Below are positions 7,875-15,395 of a stretch of 16,697 bases of DNA, in pieces; the first letter of the stretch is position 1, and each line of letters begins with the position of its first letter. Source of the stretch: Actinomycetota bacterium (lineage in GTDB: Bacteria; Actinomycetota; Thermoleophilia; UBA2241); contig PMKK01000039.1 in the NCBI GenBank assembly GCA_003157715.1, positions 1-16,697 of the forward strand, written 5' to 3'. The position numbers and the translations under genes were made by a program. Below the pieces are notes generated by a model that did no database searches, was not told the origin of the DNA, and saw nothing but the letters and a program-made list of their open reading frames with translations.

Positions 7875-9932
7875 ATGCACAAACGCTTGCTTTCGTTCCT
7901 GCTCACTACGGCGCTGCTGTTACTGGTGCTTCCGGCAGCGGCACAGGCCATGACGTACAACCAGGCCGTGGATCAGCTTGTCAAGAACGGCTATCCGCAG
8001 AGCGTCGAGAAGGCCATCACCGCCATGGGCACGTCGAGTCTCGGCTTCCGCTGGGCCGGCAGTCCTGCCGACAACCAGGCCGCGCGCTACATCGCCGGCC
8101 AGATGCGGGCCATGGGTCTCAGCAACGTCGCCCTCGAGAAGGTCCCGCTGGACGTCTGGAGCTTCAAGGGCGCGAGCGTCAAGGTCAACGGCGCGACCTA
8201 TACGGCCTCCGGCTTCGCCGGCGCCCGCGGCACCGGCGTCATGCCCGTCACGCGGCAGGTCGTCTATGTGCACTCGGGCACGATCGACGATTTCAAGGCC
8301 GCCGGAGACGTGACCGGGAAGATCGTGCTCGTCGACTTCGACGGCTACGACTGGTGGCTCAACTTTCCGCAGATGCTCGCCGGCCGGCGCGGCGCGGCCG
8401 CGGTGATCTTCACGCATGCGCCCGACGATTTCGATGTGACCGGCGAGTACTTCAGCAGCGACCAGGCGCTCGGCAGCTTCGACGCCGAGACCGACTACTC
8501 GGCTCCGCCGGCGGTCTACATCGATCGCGCCGACGGAGCCTCGCTGCGCGCCGCCTGCGAGGCCGGTTCCGTCACGGCGACCGTCAAGGCCGACATCCGC
8601 GTCCGCCTGCAGAGCGACGGGGGCTTCGGTTACAACGTCGTCGGCAGCATCCCGGGCAGCACCACGAAGTCGCAGATGGTCGTGGTCGGGGCGCACCACG
8701 ACGCCCACTTCCGCGGAGCCGAGGACGACACCAGCGGCGTCGTCACCGCGCTCACCATGGCGAAGGCCATGAAGATGAGCCATGCGCGACCGAACAAGAC
8801 CGTGGTCTTCCTGCTCGTCACCGGTGAGGAGTTCGGCACCACCAACTCATGGTACGACTGGTTGATCGGCTCCTATCATGCGATCGCGAAGACGCACCGC
8901 AACTGGGTCGGCCGCGTCGCCGCCGACATCAACCTCGAGTGGCAGGGGGCGGCCGGTGCGCCGCTGCAGGTGCGCTGCAACCCGGAGATGGCGCCCTGGG
9001 TCCAGAAACTCCTCGACAACAACTCAGCGCTCATTCCCAACGGCGTCGACAACGGCGGCCTCGTGCGCCGCAACGTCTGGACCTGGAACGACCAGTGGAC
9101 CTTCACGGCAGCCGGCGTGCCGAGCGTGTACTTCGTGACCAAGGACGCGACCTACCGCGGCGCCTGGTATCACAGTCAGCTCGACACCACGGCCCTCATC
9201 GACTGGTCGTATCTCGGTGACAACGTCAAGCTCTACGGTCTCGTGCAGCAGGGCCTCGACACCAGCGTGCTGCCCTACGACTTCACGGCTCGCGCCGCTC
9301 AGTTCGCGGACAACTTCGATACGCAGGCCCTCGTGGACGCCGGTGCCAGCGCCGCCAAGGTGAGCAAGCTCGGCGCAAGCCTCGATGCCTTCACGACCGC
9401 CGGCAGCTCCTGGGCCGCCCACAGCTCTCAGGTGCCCGCCCGCCGCGTCGCCGCCGTCAACACACGGCTGATGAAGGCGGAGAAGATCCTCAATGGCGCC
9501 CTCACGGGCCTTGATCAGTGGGACTCGACGACCTACCCGCACGCGCAGCTGCTCGATGACGTGCAGGACCTGAACAAGGCCATCGCTCACCTCGACGCTC
9601 AGCCGGTGGACGCCGATGCGGCTCAGGCGGACGTCTCCAACGTCGGCCCGATGTACTATGGCGTCTACTTCGGAAAGCGAGTCTACGAACGCCAGCTGCA
9701 GCGGCAACGCAGCGACTACTATCGCGTCAACTGGGGCGGCCTCGGTCACCTCGAGCGCTATCCCGACGTCTATGCGGCATGGGCCGCCATCGGCGCGGGC
9801 GACTACAGCGCGGCGCGCACCAGCCTCGTCGGGATGCGCGACAAGCTGCTCGGCGACCTCAACCGTTCGCTTGCCAGCGAGGCCCGTACGCTGGACGCGG
9901 CGTCGCAGACCATCGCGAGCGTGACTCCCTAG
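7875..9932 (+). CDS. Secreted M28-family zinc aminopeptidase with PA domain
   Basis: Exported metallopeptidase expected to remove N-terminal amino acids from peptides outside the cell. 685 residues. Sec signal peptide of about 25 residues (KRLL, a Leu-rich core, then PAAAQA as cleavage site). A protease-associated (PA) domain at about 115-215 is inserted before the peptidase core. Di-zinc site residues visible: H274 and D276 in GAHHDAH, bridging D284 in GAEDDTSG, catalytic E318 and zinc ligand E319 in TGEEFG, D351 in DINLEW, and H433 in YHSQLDT. The C-terminal 200 residues look helical and may resemble the dimerisation domain of PSMA/transferrin-receptor-like members. ATG 7875 has a strong SD, GGAGGGGGAG at 7862-7871. 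It lies 149 bp after the MerR gene on the same strand. All catalytic residues are present, so it should be active. True substrate is unknown. Confidence 0.93.
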   Translation: MHKRLLSFLLTTALLLLVLPAAAQAMTYNQAVDQLVKNGYPQSVEKAITAMGTSSLGFRWAGSPADNQAARYIAGQMRAMGLSNVALEKVPLDVWSFKGASVKVNGATYTASGFAGARGTGVMPVTRQVVYVHSGTIDDFKAAGDVTGKIVLVDFDGYDWWLNFPQMLAGRRGAAAVIFTHAPDDFDVTGEYFSSDQALGSFDAETDYSAPPAVYIDRADGASLRAACEAGSVTATVKADIRVRLQSDGGFGYNVVGSIPGSTTKSQMVVVGAHHDAHFRGAEDDTSGVVTALTMAKAMKMSHARPNKTVVFLLVTGEEFGTTNSWYDWLIGSYHAIAKTHRNWVGRVAADINLEWQGAAGAPLQVRCNPEMAPWVQKLLDNNSALIPNGVDNGGLVRRNVWTWNDQWTFTAAGVPSVYFVTKDATYRGAWYHSQLDTTALIDWSYLGDNVKLYGLVQQGLDTSVLPYDFTARAAQFADNFDTQALVDAGASAAKVSKLGASLDAFTTAGSSWAAHSSQVPARRVAAVNTRLMKAEKILNGALTGLDQWDSTTYPHAQLLDDVQDLNKAIAHLDAQPVDADAAQADVSNVGPMYYGVYFGKRVYERQLQRQRSDYYRVNWGGLGHLERYPDVYAAWAAIGAGDYSAARTSLVGMRDKLLGDLNRSLASEARTLDAASQTIASVTP

Positions 9933-10000
9933 GCTCGGCGGGCACTATCAGGACCGCGAGCCGGGGCCTTACCGACAGCGTCCTCGGCCGCGCTCACCAC

Positions 10001-10029
10001 GGGGCGGCGGGCAGTGAGCCCGCCGCCCC
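10001..10029. terminator. GC-rich hairpin between convergent genes
   Basis: A perfect 12-bp stem (GGGGCGGCGGGC with GCCCGCCGCCCC) around the loop AGTGA. It can be extended outward by CACC/GGTG after a 2-nt bulge (9995-10033). It sits 68 bp after the peptidase stop and 17 bp after the minus-strand nitroreductase stop, as expected for a bidirectional terminator. There is no U-tract on either side, so it is either a U-less actinobacterial-type terminator or an RNA 3'-end stabiliser. Confidence 0.6.
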
Positions 10030-10046
10030 GGTGGGGTCCTGGCTGC

Positions 10047-11225
10047 TCAACTTTCCACGACATCGGCCAGCCGTCGCCGCGGGCTCAGCCCGGCCTCGAC
10101 GGTCGGATGTCCGATGCGGAAGGCAAACAGCGTGGTCCGGCCGCTCGGCGTGAGCTGCGCCAACGGCGCTTCGAGCGCCGCCGCGCGGCCCCGGCTGCGA
10201 TCGCGGGCGATGCGCTCCGTCACCTGATTCAGCGGCTGCAGGGCGAGAGCGTTCGCGGTCGCCCAGAGGTGGAGCCTCTGGTAGGCGCGGCCGATCTGAA
10301 GTCGGCTCTCGACGTCACCGGCATCCCGAACGCTGAGGAGGCCGAAGGCGGCCGCCGTCTTTACGTGCACGTCCCGCGTGCTCGTCAGCCACGACTGGTT
10401 GTTCTGCTTTTCGGATCGTGGCGGCAGGACCTTGGCGAGGAACAGAGTGACGGGAGGCAGCGACTGCGCATCGAGCGTCATGCCGTCGCGGCGGCGGTCG
10501 ATCTCGTCCCTCGTGGCTCGCCACCAGCGCTCGATCTCGCCGGACTGCGCGCCGTCGGCGACGACCGCCGCCGTGGCCTGGTTCACCAGGTCGCCGAAAC
10601 GGTCGCGCTCGCCGCCCCGCAGCCAGGAGAGCTGGACCCGGGGGAGGGATGCAAGGAGCGCTGCGCCTTGCGCCAGGGACGCGGCTGCGACCGGCCGGTC
10701 GACGGCGTACGGACCGCGGTTGGTGTGTCGCCTGGTGATGGCTGCGAAGAGATCGGCGCCCTCTCCGGTGTGGCCGCGAGCGATCGCGACGCGCGCCAGC
10801 GCGCCGCCGGCGTTCGTGGGGTGCGTCACGACCGTGGCGGTGCTGCCCGCCGCCGCCGCGGCGACGGCCATGTTCTCGATCGCGCAGCCGAGGCCGGCGA
10901 CCAGCTCGCTGCCGGCGGGGTCGGTAGCGGGCAGAGCCCGCGAACGGTCGGCCACCACGTCGATACCGTCCGTGCCCAGGCGAAAGCGCCACGGCTGCGT
11001 GTTGTGAGGGTTGGCGCCGAGGATCGCGGCCGCGACCAGCGCCCGCGGGCTGCCGTCGCGAGGCAGGGTCCGCCAGGCCTCGTAGGGCGCGCCCTCGCCG
11101 GTCGAGAAGACCCCGGTGGTGGCGGCGCGCGCGCCGGTGCCCATGCTCAGCGCGCCGCCGACGACCACCGCCGTCAGTCCGCTGACCTTCAGCATCTCTT
11201 TTCTGGTCATGGTGTTGTCGGGCAT
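10047..11225 (-). CDS. Exported Acg-type nitroreductase-like FMN protein
   Basis: 392-residue member of the Acg/Rv3131-type branch of the nitroreductase fold, recognised by ALVAAAILGANPHNTQPWRF (about 62-81), the following DRSRALPATDPAGSELVAG, and TRRHTNRGPY further on. Mycobacterial Acg binds FMN but lacks ordinary nitroreductase activity; flavin sequestration or a stress role has been proposed. This protein carries an N-terminal signal: TRKEMLK (7-13), a degenerate Tat-like motif, then a hydrophobic core and GARAA as a likely cleavage site near 34. Export is therefore likely. ATG 11225 has GAGGAG six bases upstream. It is the last gene of an operon, starting 10 bp after the small membrane protein. 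Redox substrate unknown. Confidence 0.85.
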   Translation of the reverse strand: MPDNTMTRKEMLKVSGLTAVVVGGALSMGTGARAATTGVFSTGEGAPYEAWRTLPRDGSPRALVAAAILGANPHNTQPWRFRLGTDGIDVVADRSRALPATDPAGSELVAGLGCAIENMAVAAAAAGSTATVVTHPTNAGGALARVAIARGHTGEGADLFAAITRRHTNRGPYAVDRPVAAASLAQGAALLASLPRVQLSWLRGGERDRFGDLVNQATAAVVADGAQSGEIERWWRATRDEIDRRRDGMTLDAQSLPPVTLFLAKVLPPRSEKQNNQSWLTSTRDVHVKTAAAFGLLSVRDAGDVESRLQIGRAYQRLHLWATANALALQPLNQVTERIARDRSRGRAAALEAPLAQLTPSGRTTLFAFRIGHPTVEAGLSPRRRLADVVES

Positions 11226-11235
11226 GGTGTACTCC

Positions 11236-11559
11236 TCAGCTCAAGGCGATCAGCAGGGCGATGGCACCCAGCAGCAGGCCGCCGGCCATCAGGCCGGCGC
11301 CGCTCCCGCCGGCGAGCATGGCCGGTGCGCGCCGCCGCAGGCTGGGAGCTACCGCGGCGCTGAGGGCCAGGCCGCCGGCGAACAGCACCGCCGCCGCGAC
11401 GGCGACGCTCGCCGGACCGCGGCCGATCAGCACGGTGAGCAGGAAGCCCACCGCCACCGCGAGGCCGGCGCACACGCCGAGGAGCACGCCGGCGCCGGCG
11501 ACGGCGGCTGCGCCGCGCGGCACTCGCGCTGCCTGCACGGTCTCGACGGGGCTGTTCAC
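11236..11559 (-). CDS. Small three-helix membrane protein
   Basis: 107 residues from GTG 11559. Start and preceding TetR stop overlap as GTGA, indicating translational coupling, and an upstream GAGGTG provides an SD. Three hydrophobic segments at about 17-45, 50-71 and 80-106 are separated by short charged loops (GRGP and SLRRR). I recognise no family. The reading frame is open further upstream inside the TetR gene, but that part is arginine-rich antisense-like sequence and not credible. Position between a TetR regulator and an exported flavin-type protein suggests a partner in export, quinone handling or efflux, which is inference only. Confidence 0.7.
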   Translation of the reverse strand: MNSPVETVQAARVPRGAAAVAGAGVLLGVCAGLAVAVGFLLTVLIGRGPASVAVAAAVLFAGGLALSAAVAPSLRRRAPAMLAGGSGAGLMAGGLLLGAIALLIALS

Positions 11560-12188
11560 GGCCGCACCTCTTCTTCGGTGGACCGCCGGGCTGCGATGCC
11601 GTTCTCGAGGAGTCGCCAGAGGGCGTCGACTCGCGCCTCGAGGTCGGCCCCGCCCGACGTCAGCTCCGAGAACTCCTCGATGCCGTTGAACGCTCCGAAT
11701 ATGGTCTCCGCGATCCGCCGCGGGCTGAGGTCGCTGTGAAAAGCGCCGTCGCGCTGACCGCGGGCGATGATCGCTTCGATGAAGTCGATCCACATGAAGA
11801 GCGTGGCCTGCAGCTGGGAGGCGAGGTCGGGCCGAGTCGCGATGAGTTCAGGCACGAGCCGCCCGAGCGCCCGGAAGTTGCTGTTGCCGCCGTATGCCTC
11901 GACGACGAGCGCCGCCATCTGCCGCGCCTGTTCAGGGGCCGGCCTCTCGAGGTCGACCGCTTGCGTCACCATCGAGCTCCACCTGTCGCGCAGGTCGTCG
12001 ACGACGGCCAGCGCGAGGGCTTCCTTCGACGGGTAGTGGAAGTAGAAGGCTCCCTTGGTAAGCTCGGAATTGCGGATGACGTCGTTCAGGGAGGTGGCGG
12101 CGTACCCGTCCCTGGCAAACGCGGCGGCCGCCGCGTCAAGGACGTGGCGCCTGGTCTCTTCTTTGCGCTCCACCTGCGTCGGGGTCAC
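11556..12188 (-). CDS. TetR-family transcriptional repressor, probably autoregulated
   Basis: 210 residues from GTG 12188, preceded by GAGGAG at a six-base spacing. The N-terminal HTH (about 12-60) has the TetR pattern: ILD/VLDAAAAAFARDGY, then TSLNDVIRNSELTKGAFYFHYPSKEAL. The YFHYPSKEAL variant and overall length resemble the ScbR/butyrolactone-receptor-like branch, but assignment below TetR is not secure. The C-terminal helical domain (about 70-205) would bind the ligand. It is first in an operon with the membrane protein (4-bp overlap) and the Acg-type protein, and divergent from the quinone reductase. The promoter upstream carries paired palindromes, so it very likely represses itself and may control the divergent gene. 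The inducer could be a quinone or electrophile, judging by neighbours. Confidence 0.93.
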   Translation of the reverse strand: MTPTQVERKEETRRHVLDAAAAAFARDGYAATSLNDVIRNSELTKGAFYFHYPSKEALALAVVDDLRDRWSSMVTQAVDLERPAPEQARQMAALVVEAYGGNSNFRALGRLVPELIATRPDLASQLQATLFMWIDFIEAIIARGQRDGAFHSDLSPRRIAETIFGAFNGIEEFSELTSGGADLEARVDALWRLLENGIAARRSTEEEVRP

Positions 12189-12216
12189 TTGCTGCTCCTC
12201 TCCTCGCTACGAAGAG

Positions 12217-12244
12217 AGTATAAACCTACCGGTAGGTATGTCAA
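12217..12244 (-). promoter_or_regulatory. Promoter of the tetR operon
   Basis: On the minus strand TTGACA (12244-12239, perfect -35) is followed after 16 bp by TATACT (12222-12217, five of six -10 bases). Transcription should start near 12210, about 20 nt before the GTG at 12188, leaving just enough room for the SD. The 14-bp palindrome 12224-12237 fills the spacer, so a bound repressor would block RNA polymerase directly. Confidence 0.82.
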
Positions 12245-12259
12245 TACCGACCGGTAGGT
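12224..12259. promoter_or_regulatory. Paired palindromic operators for the TetR repressor
   Basis: Site 1, ACCTACCGGTAGGT (12224-12237), is a perfect 14-bp palindrome. Site 2, ACCGACCGGTAGGT (12246-12259), is the same sequence with one base changed. Their centres are 22 bp apart, about two helical turns, so dimers would sit on the same face of the DNA. The whole 12222-12261 block is itself nearly a mirror image. Size, position in the promoter and pairing are typical of TetR operators. Confidence 0.8.
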
Positions 12260-12299
12260 TTTTTCCTCCACCTCTCCAGGGGATTCCCCGGTCCGGCGT

Positions 12300-12331
12300 C
12301 TTGTCACCCAGTGACGAGACTGCCTTCGTCA
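12300..12331 (+). promoter_or_regulatory. Two mutually exclusive hairpins upstream of the quinone reductase
   Basis: CTTGTCAC (12300-12307) can pair with GTGACGAG (12311-12318). Alternatively TGACGA (12312-12317) can pair with TCGTCA (12326-12331). The two stems share the same bases. In DNA the first pair is also a possible protein site. Function is unproven; no U-tract follows. The remaining 12332-12437 shows nothing else clear, and I could not find a convincing plus-strand promoter. Confidence 0.3.
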
Positions 12332-12451
12332 TCGGTGGGGTAGAGGCGGCCGCAAGAAGCCGACGCAACGCCACAGGGCAGGACTACCGCGTGAGCGCCG
12401 CGACGCTTCTTCTGAGCCGCTACCTCACGTCACCACGAAAGGACACCGCTC

Positions 12452-13315
12452 ATGGGATCTCTTATTGCCGTCACCGGCGCCACCGGCTCGCTCGGGGGGC
12501 TCGTCATCGACGATCTGATCGGTGCCGTTGCCGCCGACAGTATCGTCGCCGTTGCTCGCGACGCCGCCAAGGCAGCGCCTCTCGCGGAGAAAGGCGTGCG
12601 GGTCCGGCTGGCGGACTACACCGATCCAGACGCACTGGCCGCCGCATTCGAAGACGTTCAGACACTGCTGTTGATCTCAGGAAGCGAGGTCGGCCAGCGC
12701 TATGAGCAGCACGCCAACGTGGTCCGCGCGGCCAAGGCGCGCGGCGTTCGCCATATCGTCTACACGAGTGCACCGCACGCGGACACCTCATCTCTGGTAC
12801 TCGCCCCCGAGCACAAGGCAAGCGAGCAGGCCATCCGCGATTCCGGCTTGACCTTCACGTTCCTGCGCAACAACTGGTACAACGAGAACTACCTGCCCCA
12901 GGTGGCCTCGGCCGCCGAGTCCGGTGTTCTGATCGGCAGCACTCACGGCGGGACCGTGGCCAGTGCCGCTCGCGCCGACTACGCCGCGGCCGCGGCGGCT
13001 GTGCTTACCTCGCCCGGGCATGACGACACGGTGTACGAACTGGCAGGCGACACCGCGTGGGACTACGTTGCTCTCGCCGCCGTCATCAGTGAGATCAGCG
13101 GCAAGCCGGTCGCCTACCACGACCTCAGCACTGAGGAGCATACCGCCGCTCTGGAGCAGCACGGGCTCGACGAAGCGACCGCCGCGTTCGTCGCCCGGCT
13201 CGATGCCGACATCGCCGCCGGAGCGCTGTCGGAGGTCACGACCGACCTTGCTCGCCTCATCGGCCGGCCCACCACGCCGCTGATCGACACGCTGCGTGCC
13301 GGCGCGGCGCGGTAG
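12452..13315 (+). CDS. qorB: QorB-like NAD(P)H:quinone oxidoreductase (NmrA/SDR type)
   Basis: Cytoplasmic NADPH-dependent quinone reductase of the atypical SDR/NmrA family. 287 residues, against 286 for E. coli QorB (YtfG), with collinear landmarks recalled from that protein: TGATGSLGG Rossmann loop (8-16), LLLISGSEVGQR (about 71-82), VYTSAPHADTS, LRNNWYNENYLPQ, ADYAAAAAAVL, YELAGDTAWD and near the C-terminus LIGRPTTPL. QorB relatives reduce quinones and are thought to protect against quinone or redox stress. ATG 12452 is preceded by AAAGGA at 12438-12443. In E. coli the divergent neighbour is an HxlR-type regulator; here the divergent neighbour is a TetR gene whose operators lie about 190 bp upstream, suggesting joint control. 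Confidence 0.92.
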   Translation: MGSLIAVTGATGSLGGLVIDDLIGAVAADSIVAVARDAAKAAPLAEKGVRVRLADYTDPDALAAAFEDVQTLLLISGSEVGQRYEQHANVVRAAKARGVRHIVYTSAPHADTSSLVLAPEHKASEQAIRDSGLTFTFLRNNWYNENYLPQVASAAESGVLIGSTHGGTVASAARADYAAAAAAVLTSPGHDDTVYELAGDTAWDYVALAAVISEISGKPVAYHDLSTEEHTAALEQHGLDEATAAFVARLDADIAAGALSEVTTDLARLIGRPTTPLIDTLRAGAAR

Positions 13316-13459
13316 CCTTTCCCGCACCAGCCCCTTCTTCAGCGCATCAGCCCCCTCCGCGGCGCCGGTGTCGCGCGCCGTCGTGGGAGCGCGGGGCTGG
13401 GGTTCGAGATAGAGTAGGACGCTCGCGCATCTCGCGGAATAGAGATCGAAGGGGGAGGA

Positions 13460-15319
13460 ATGGCGCGGCGTTCGTTCTGGAGCGGGGGCGGCTGGTGCAC
13501 GCTCTTCATCGTGGCCGTGATCGTGACGGCCGGCACAACGTGGGGCACCGGCATTGCGGCAGCCGCCAGCCCCGCGGCGTCGCCCTCCTCCGCGCCCGGC
13601 GAGGTCGACCTGCACCTCGGCTGGACTTCAGAGCCCGACAATCTCAACGTGTTCGTCGGCTACATGTCCGAGTGCTGGGAGATCTGGGCGCTCAACTACG
13701 ACTATCTCTTCGGCTCTGGGCAGCACAATCAGCCGGCGCTCGATCTGGCCAGCGAGTTCCCGACGCAGCAGAACGGTGGCATCTCGAGTGACGGCAAGGT
13801 CTGGACGATCCACATCAGGAGCGGTGTCAAGTTCCAGGACGGCGTGCCGCTGACGGCCGCCGACGTGGCCTTCACTTATAACTATGTGATCAAGAACAAC
13901 ATCGCGCAGTACACGACCTACATCGCCGGGATCAAGGCGGCCAAGGCTCTCGACCCGACTACCGTACAGATCACCTGCACCCACTCCATGGCCATCGGCT
14001 TCATGGAGACGCAGTCGGTGCCGATCCTGCCGGAACACATCTGGAAGCACGTCTCTCCCCAGGCGGCGAGCACGAGCTACTCCGTCAAGCTGCCGCTGGT
14101 GGGCAGCGGGCCGTTCGAGACGGTCGCCTTCAAGAAGGGCAGCTACGTCGAGATGGTCAGAAACCCCGACTACTGGGGCAAAAAGCCGGCCATCGACAAG
14201 ATCTACTTCGAGATCTACCAGGATCCTGAGACCATGGTGACCGATTTCCAGGCCGGCCGGCTCGATGGCGTCTGGGGCATCCCGGCCGCCCAGTTCCAGC
14301 GGCTCAAGTCGGTGTCGGGGGTCAAGGCCATCGCTTACTCCTACTACGCCCTCGACGACCTCGAGTTCAACTGCTACGACAAGCCGAGCTCGAAGGGCAA
14401 CCCGGTGCTGCGCGACTGGCGTTTTCGCAACGCCCTGAACTACGCGGTCGACAGGCAGCGCCTTTGTGACATCGCCTACAACGGGCTCGCCCAGCCCGGC
14501 TCCACGATCTTGCCGCCCGGTACCTGGGTCAACCCCGACTACCACTGGCAGCCGCCGGCGGGCCAGGCGTACACCTTCGATCTGGCCAAGGCCGGCCAGC
14601 TGCTGACCGCTGCCGGCTATCCGCTCGTGAACGGCGTGCGCCTGAACAAGCAGGGCAAGCCGATCGCGCTGCGCCTCGAGGTCCCGGCCGATAACGACAC
14701 CCAGCTGACGGAAGCCAAGCTGGTCACGGGCTGGCTGCAGCACCTCGGCATGAAGATCACGCTCTCGGCCATCGAGACCGGCGCGCTCGATGCGGCGATG
14801 ACCAACACCAAGGGCACCGTCATGGCGCCCGATTTCGACCTTGTGCTCTGGGACCTGGTCGGCAACTACGACCCGGGTCAGACCGTGGACTACTTGACGA
14901 CCGCGCAGCTCGGCATCAACAACGACTACTTCTGGTCGAACCCCACCTTCGACAGGCTGGCGGTCTCGCAGGCCAGTACCGTCGACACCCAGCAGCGCAA
15001 GGACATCATCTGGCGGATGCAGCAGATCATGTACCAGCAGACACCCGATGTCGTTCTGGATTACCCCGAGGATCTCGAGGCCGTCAACAGCACCAAGTGG
15101 ACCGGCTGGACGCCGTTGTGGGGCAGCAGCGGACCGGTCTGGAACTGCCAGGGCAACATCGCCTCGTATTTGAGCCTTCGTCCCGCGGTCCATACCGCGA
15201 CGAGCAGCAGCTCATCCGGAGCAGTGATCGCCGTGATCGTCGTCGCGGTGGTGATCGTCGCCGGCGGGACCACCCTCTTCGTGCGCCGCCGGAAGGGGCA
15301 TGCCGAGCTCGAAGTGTGA
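13460..15319 (+). CDS. ABC substrate-binding protein, family 5 (SBP 2), C-terminally anchored
   Basis: Extracytoplasmic solute-binding protein, DppA/OppA/NikA type, 619 residues. An N-terminal export signal of about 40 residues includes ARRSFW (possible Tat-like pair) and a hydrophobic core, with no lipobox. The mature domain begins near LHLGWTSEPDNLNVFVGY. Landmarks: SGVKFQDGVPLTAADVAF, GSGPFETVAFKKGSY, GNPVLRDWRFRNALNYAVD. The C-terminus has a Ser-rich linker (579-586), a 22-residue helix (587-608) and RRRKGH, giving a membrane anchor with a cytoplasmic basic tail. ATG 13460 lies one base after GGGGGAGG (13451-13458), an unusually short SD spacing. The 144 bp upstream hold no strong promoter (TAGAGT at 13410 has no -35) but contain a long-range 8-bp inverted pair CCAGCCCC (13327) / GGGGCTGG (13393). 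Followed by the paralogue SBP 3; no permease between them. Confidence 0.92.
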   Translation: MARRSFWSGGGWCTLFIVAVIVTAGTTWGTGIAAAASPAASPSSAPGEVDLHLGWTSEPDNLNVFVGYMSECWEIWALNYDYLFGSGQHNQPALDLASEFPTQQNGGISSDGKVWTIHIRSGVKFQDGVPLTAADVAFTYNYVIKNNIAQYTTYIAGIKAAKALDPTTVQITCTHSMAIGFMETQSVPILPEHIWKHVSPQAASTSYSVKLPLVGSGPFETVAFKKGSYVEMVRNPDYWGKKPAIDKIYFEIYQDPETMVTDFQAGRLDGVWGIPAAQFQRLKSVSGVKAIAYSYYALDDLEFNCYDKPSSKGNPVLRDWRFRNALNYAVDRQRLCDIAYNGLAQPGSTILPPGTWVNPDYHWQPPAGQAYTFDLAKAGQLLTAAGYPLVNGVRLNKQGKPIALRLEVPADNDTQLTEAKLVTGWLQHLGMKITLSAIETGALDAAMTNTKGTVMAPDFDLVLWDLVGNYDPGQTVDYLTTAQLGINNDYFWSNPTFDRLAVSQASTVDTQQRKDIIWRMQQIMYQQTPDVVLDYPEDLEAVNSTKWTGWTPLWGSSGPVWNCQGNIASYLSLRPAVHTATSSSSSGAVIAVIVVAVVIVAGGTTLFVRRRKGHAELEV

Positions 15320-15364
15320 GCTTGGCGGCGCTCTGATGCAGTAACCAGGCCGTGAGGTCGCGCT

Positions 15365-15395
15365 GAGCGTCCGCTGGGTCGCAGGCGGTGCGCTC
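15365..15395 (+). terminator. Imperfect hairpin after SBP 2
   Basis: GAGCG-T-CCGC (15365-15374) can pair with GCGG-TG-CGCTC (15385-15395) across a 10-nt loop. It lies 45 bp after the SBP 2 stop. There is an internal mismatch and no U-tract, so this is a weak terminator candidate. Confidence 0.3.

Noticed and set aside
10014..11363. 449-aa plus-strand frame opposite the Acg-type gene
   Set aside because: Arg/Ala/Gly-rich shadow beginning inside the terminator hairpin; no motif.
11560..11793. N-terminal extension of the small membrane protein to 185 aa
   Set aside because: The extension is out-of-frame TetR sequence, Arg-rich; the GTGA overlap marks the true start.
12055..12705. 216-aa plus-strand frame spanning the TetR operator and qorB-like start
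   Set aside because: Runs through operators and overlaps two well-supported genes; Arg/Ser-rich, no motif.
13628..15193. 521-aa minus-strand frame opposite SBP 2
   Set aside because: Antisense shadow without recognisable domain.
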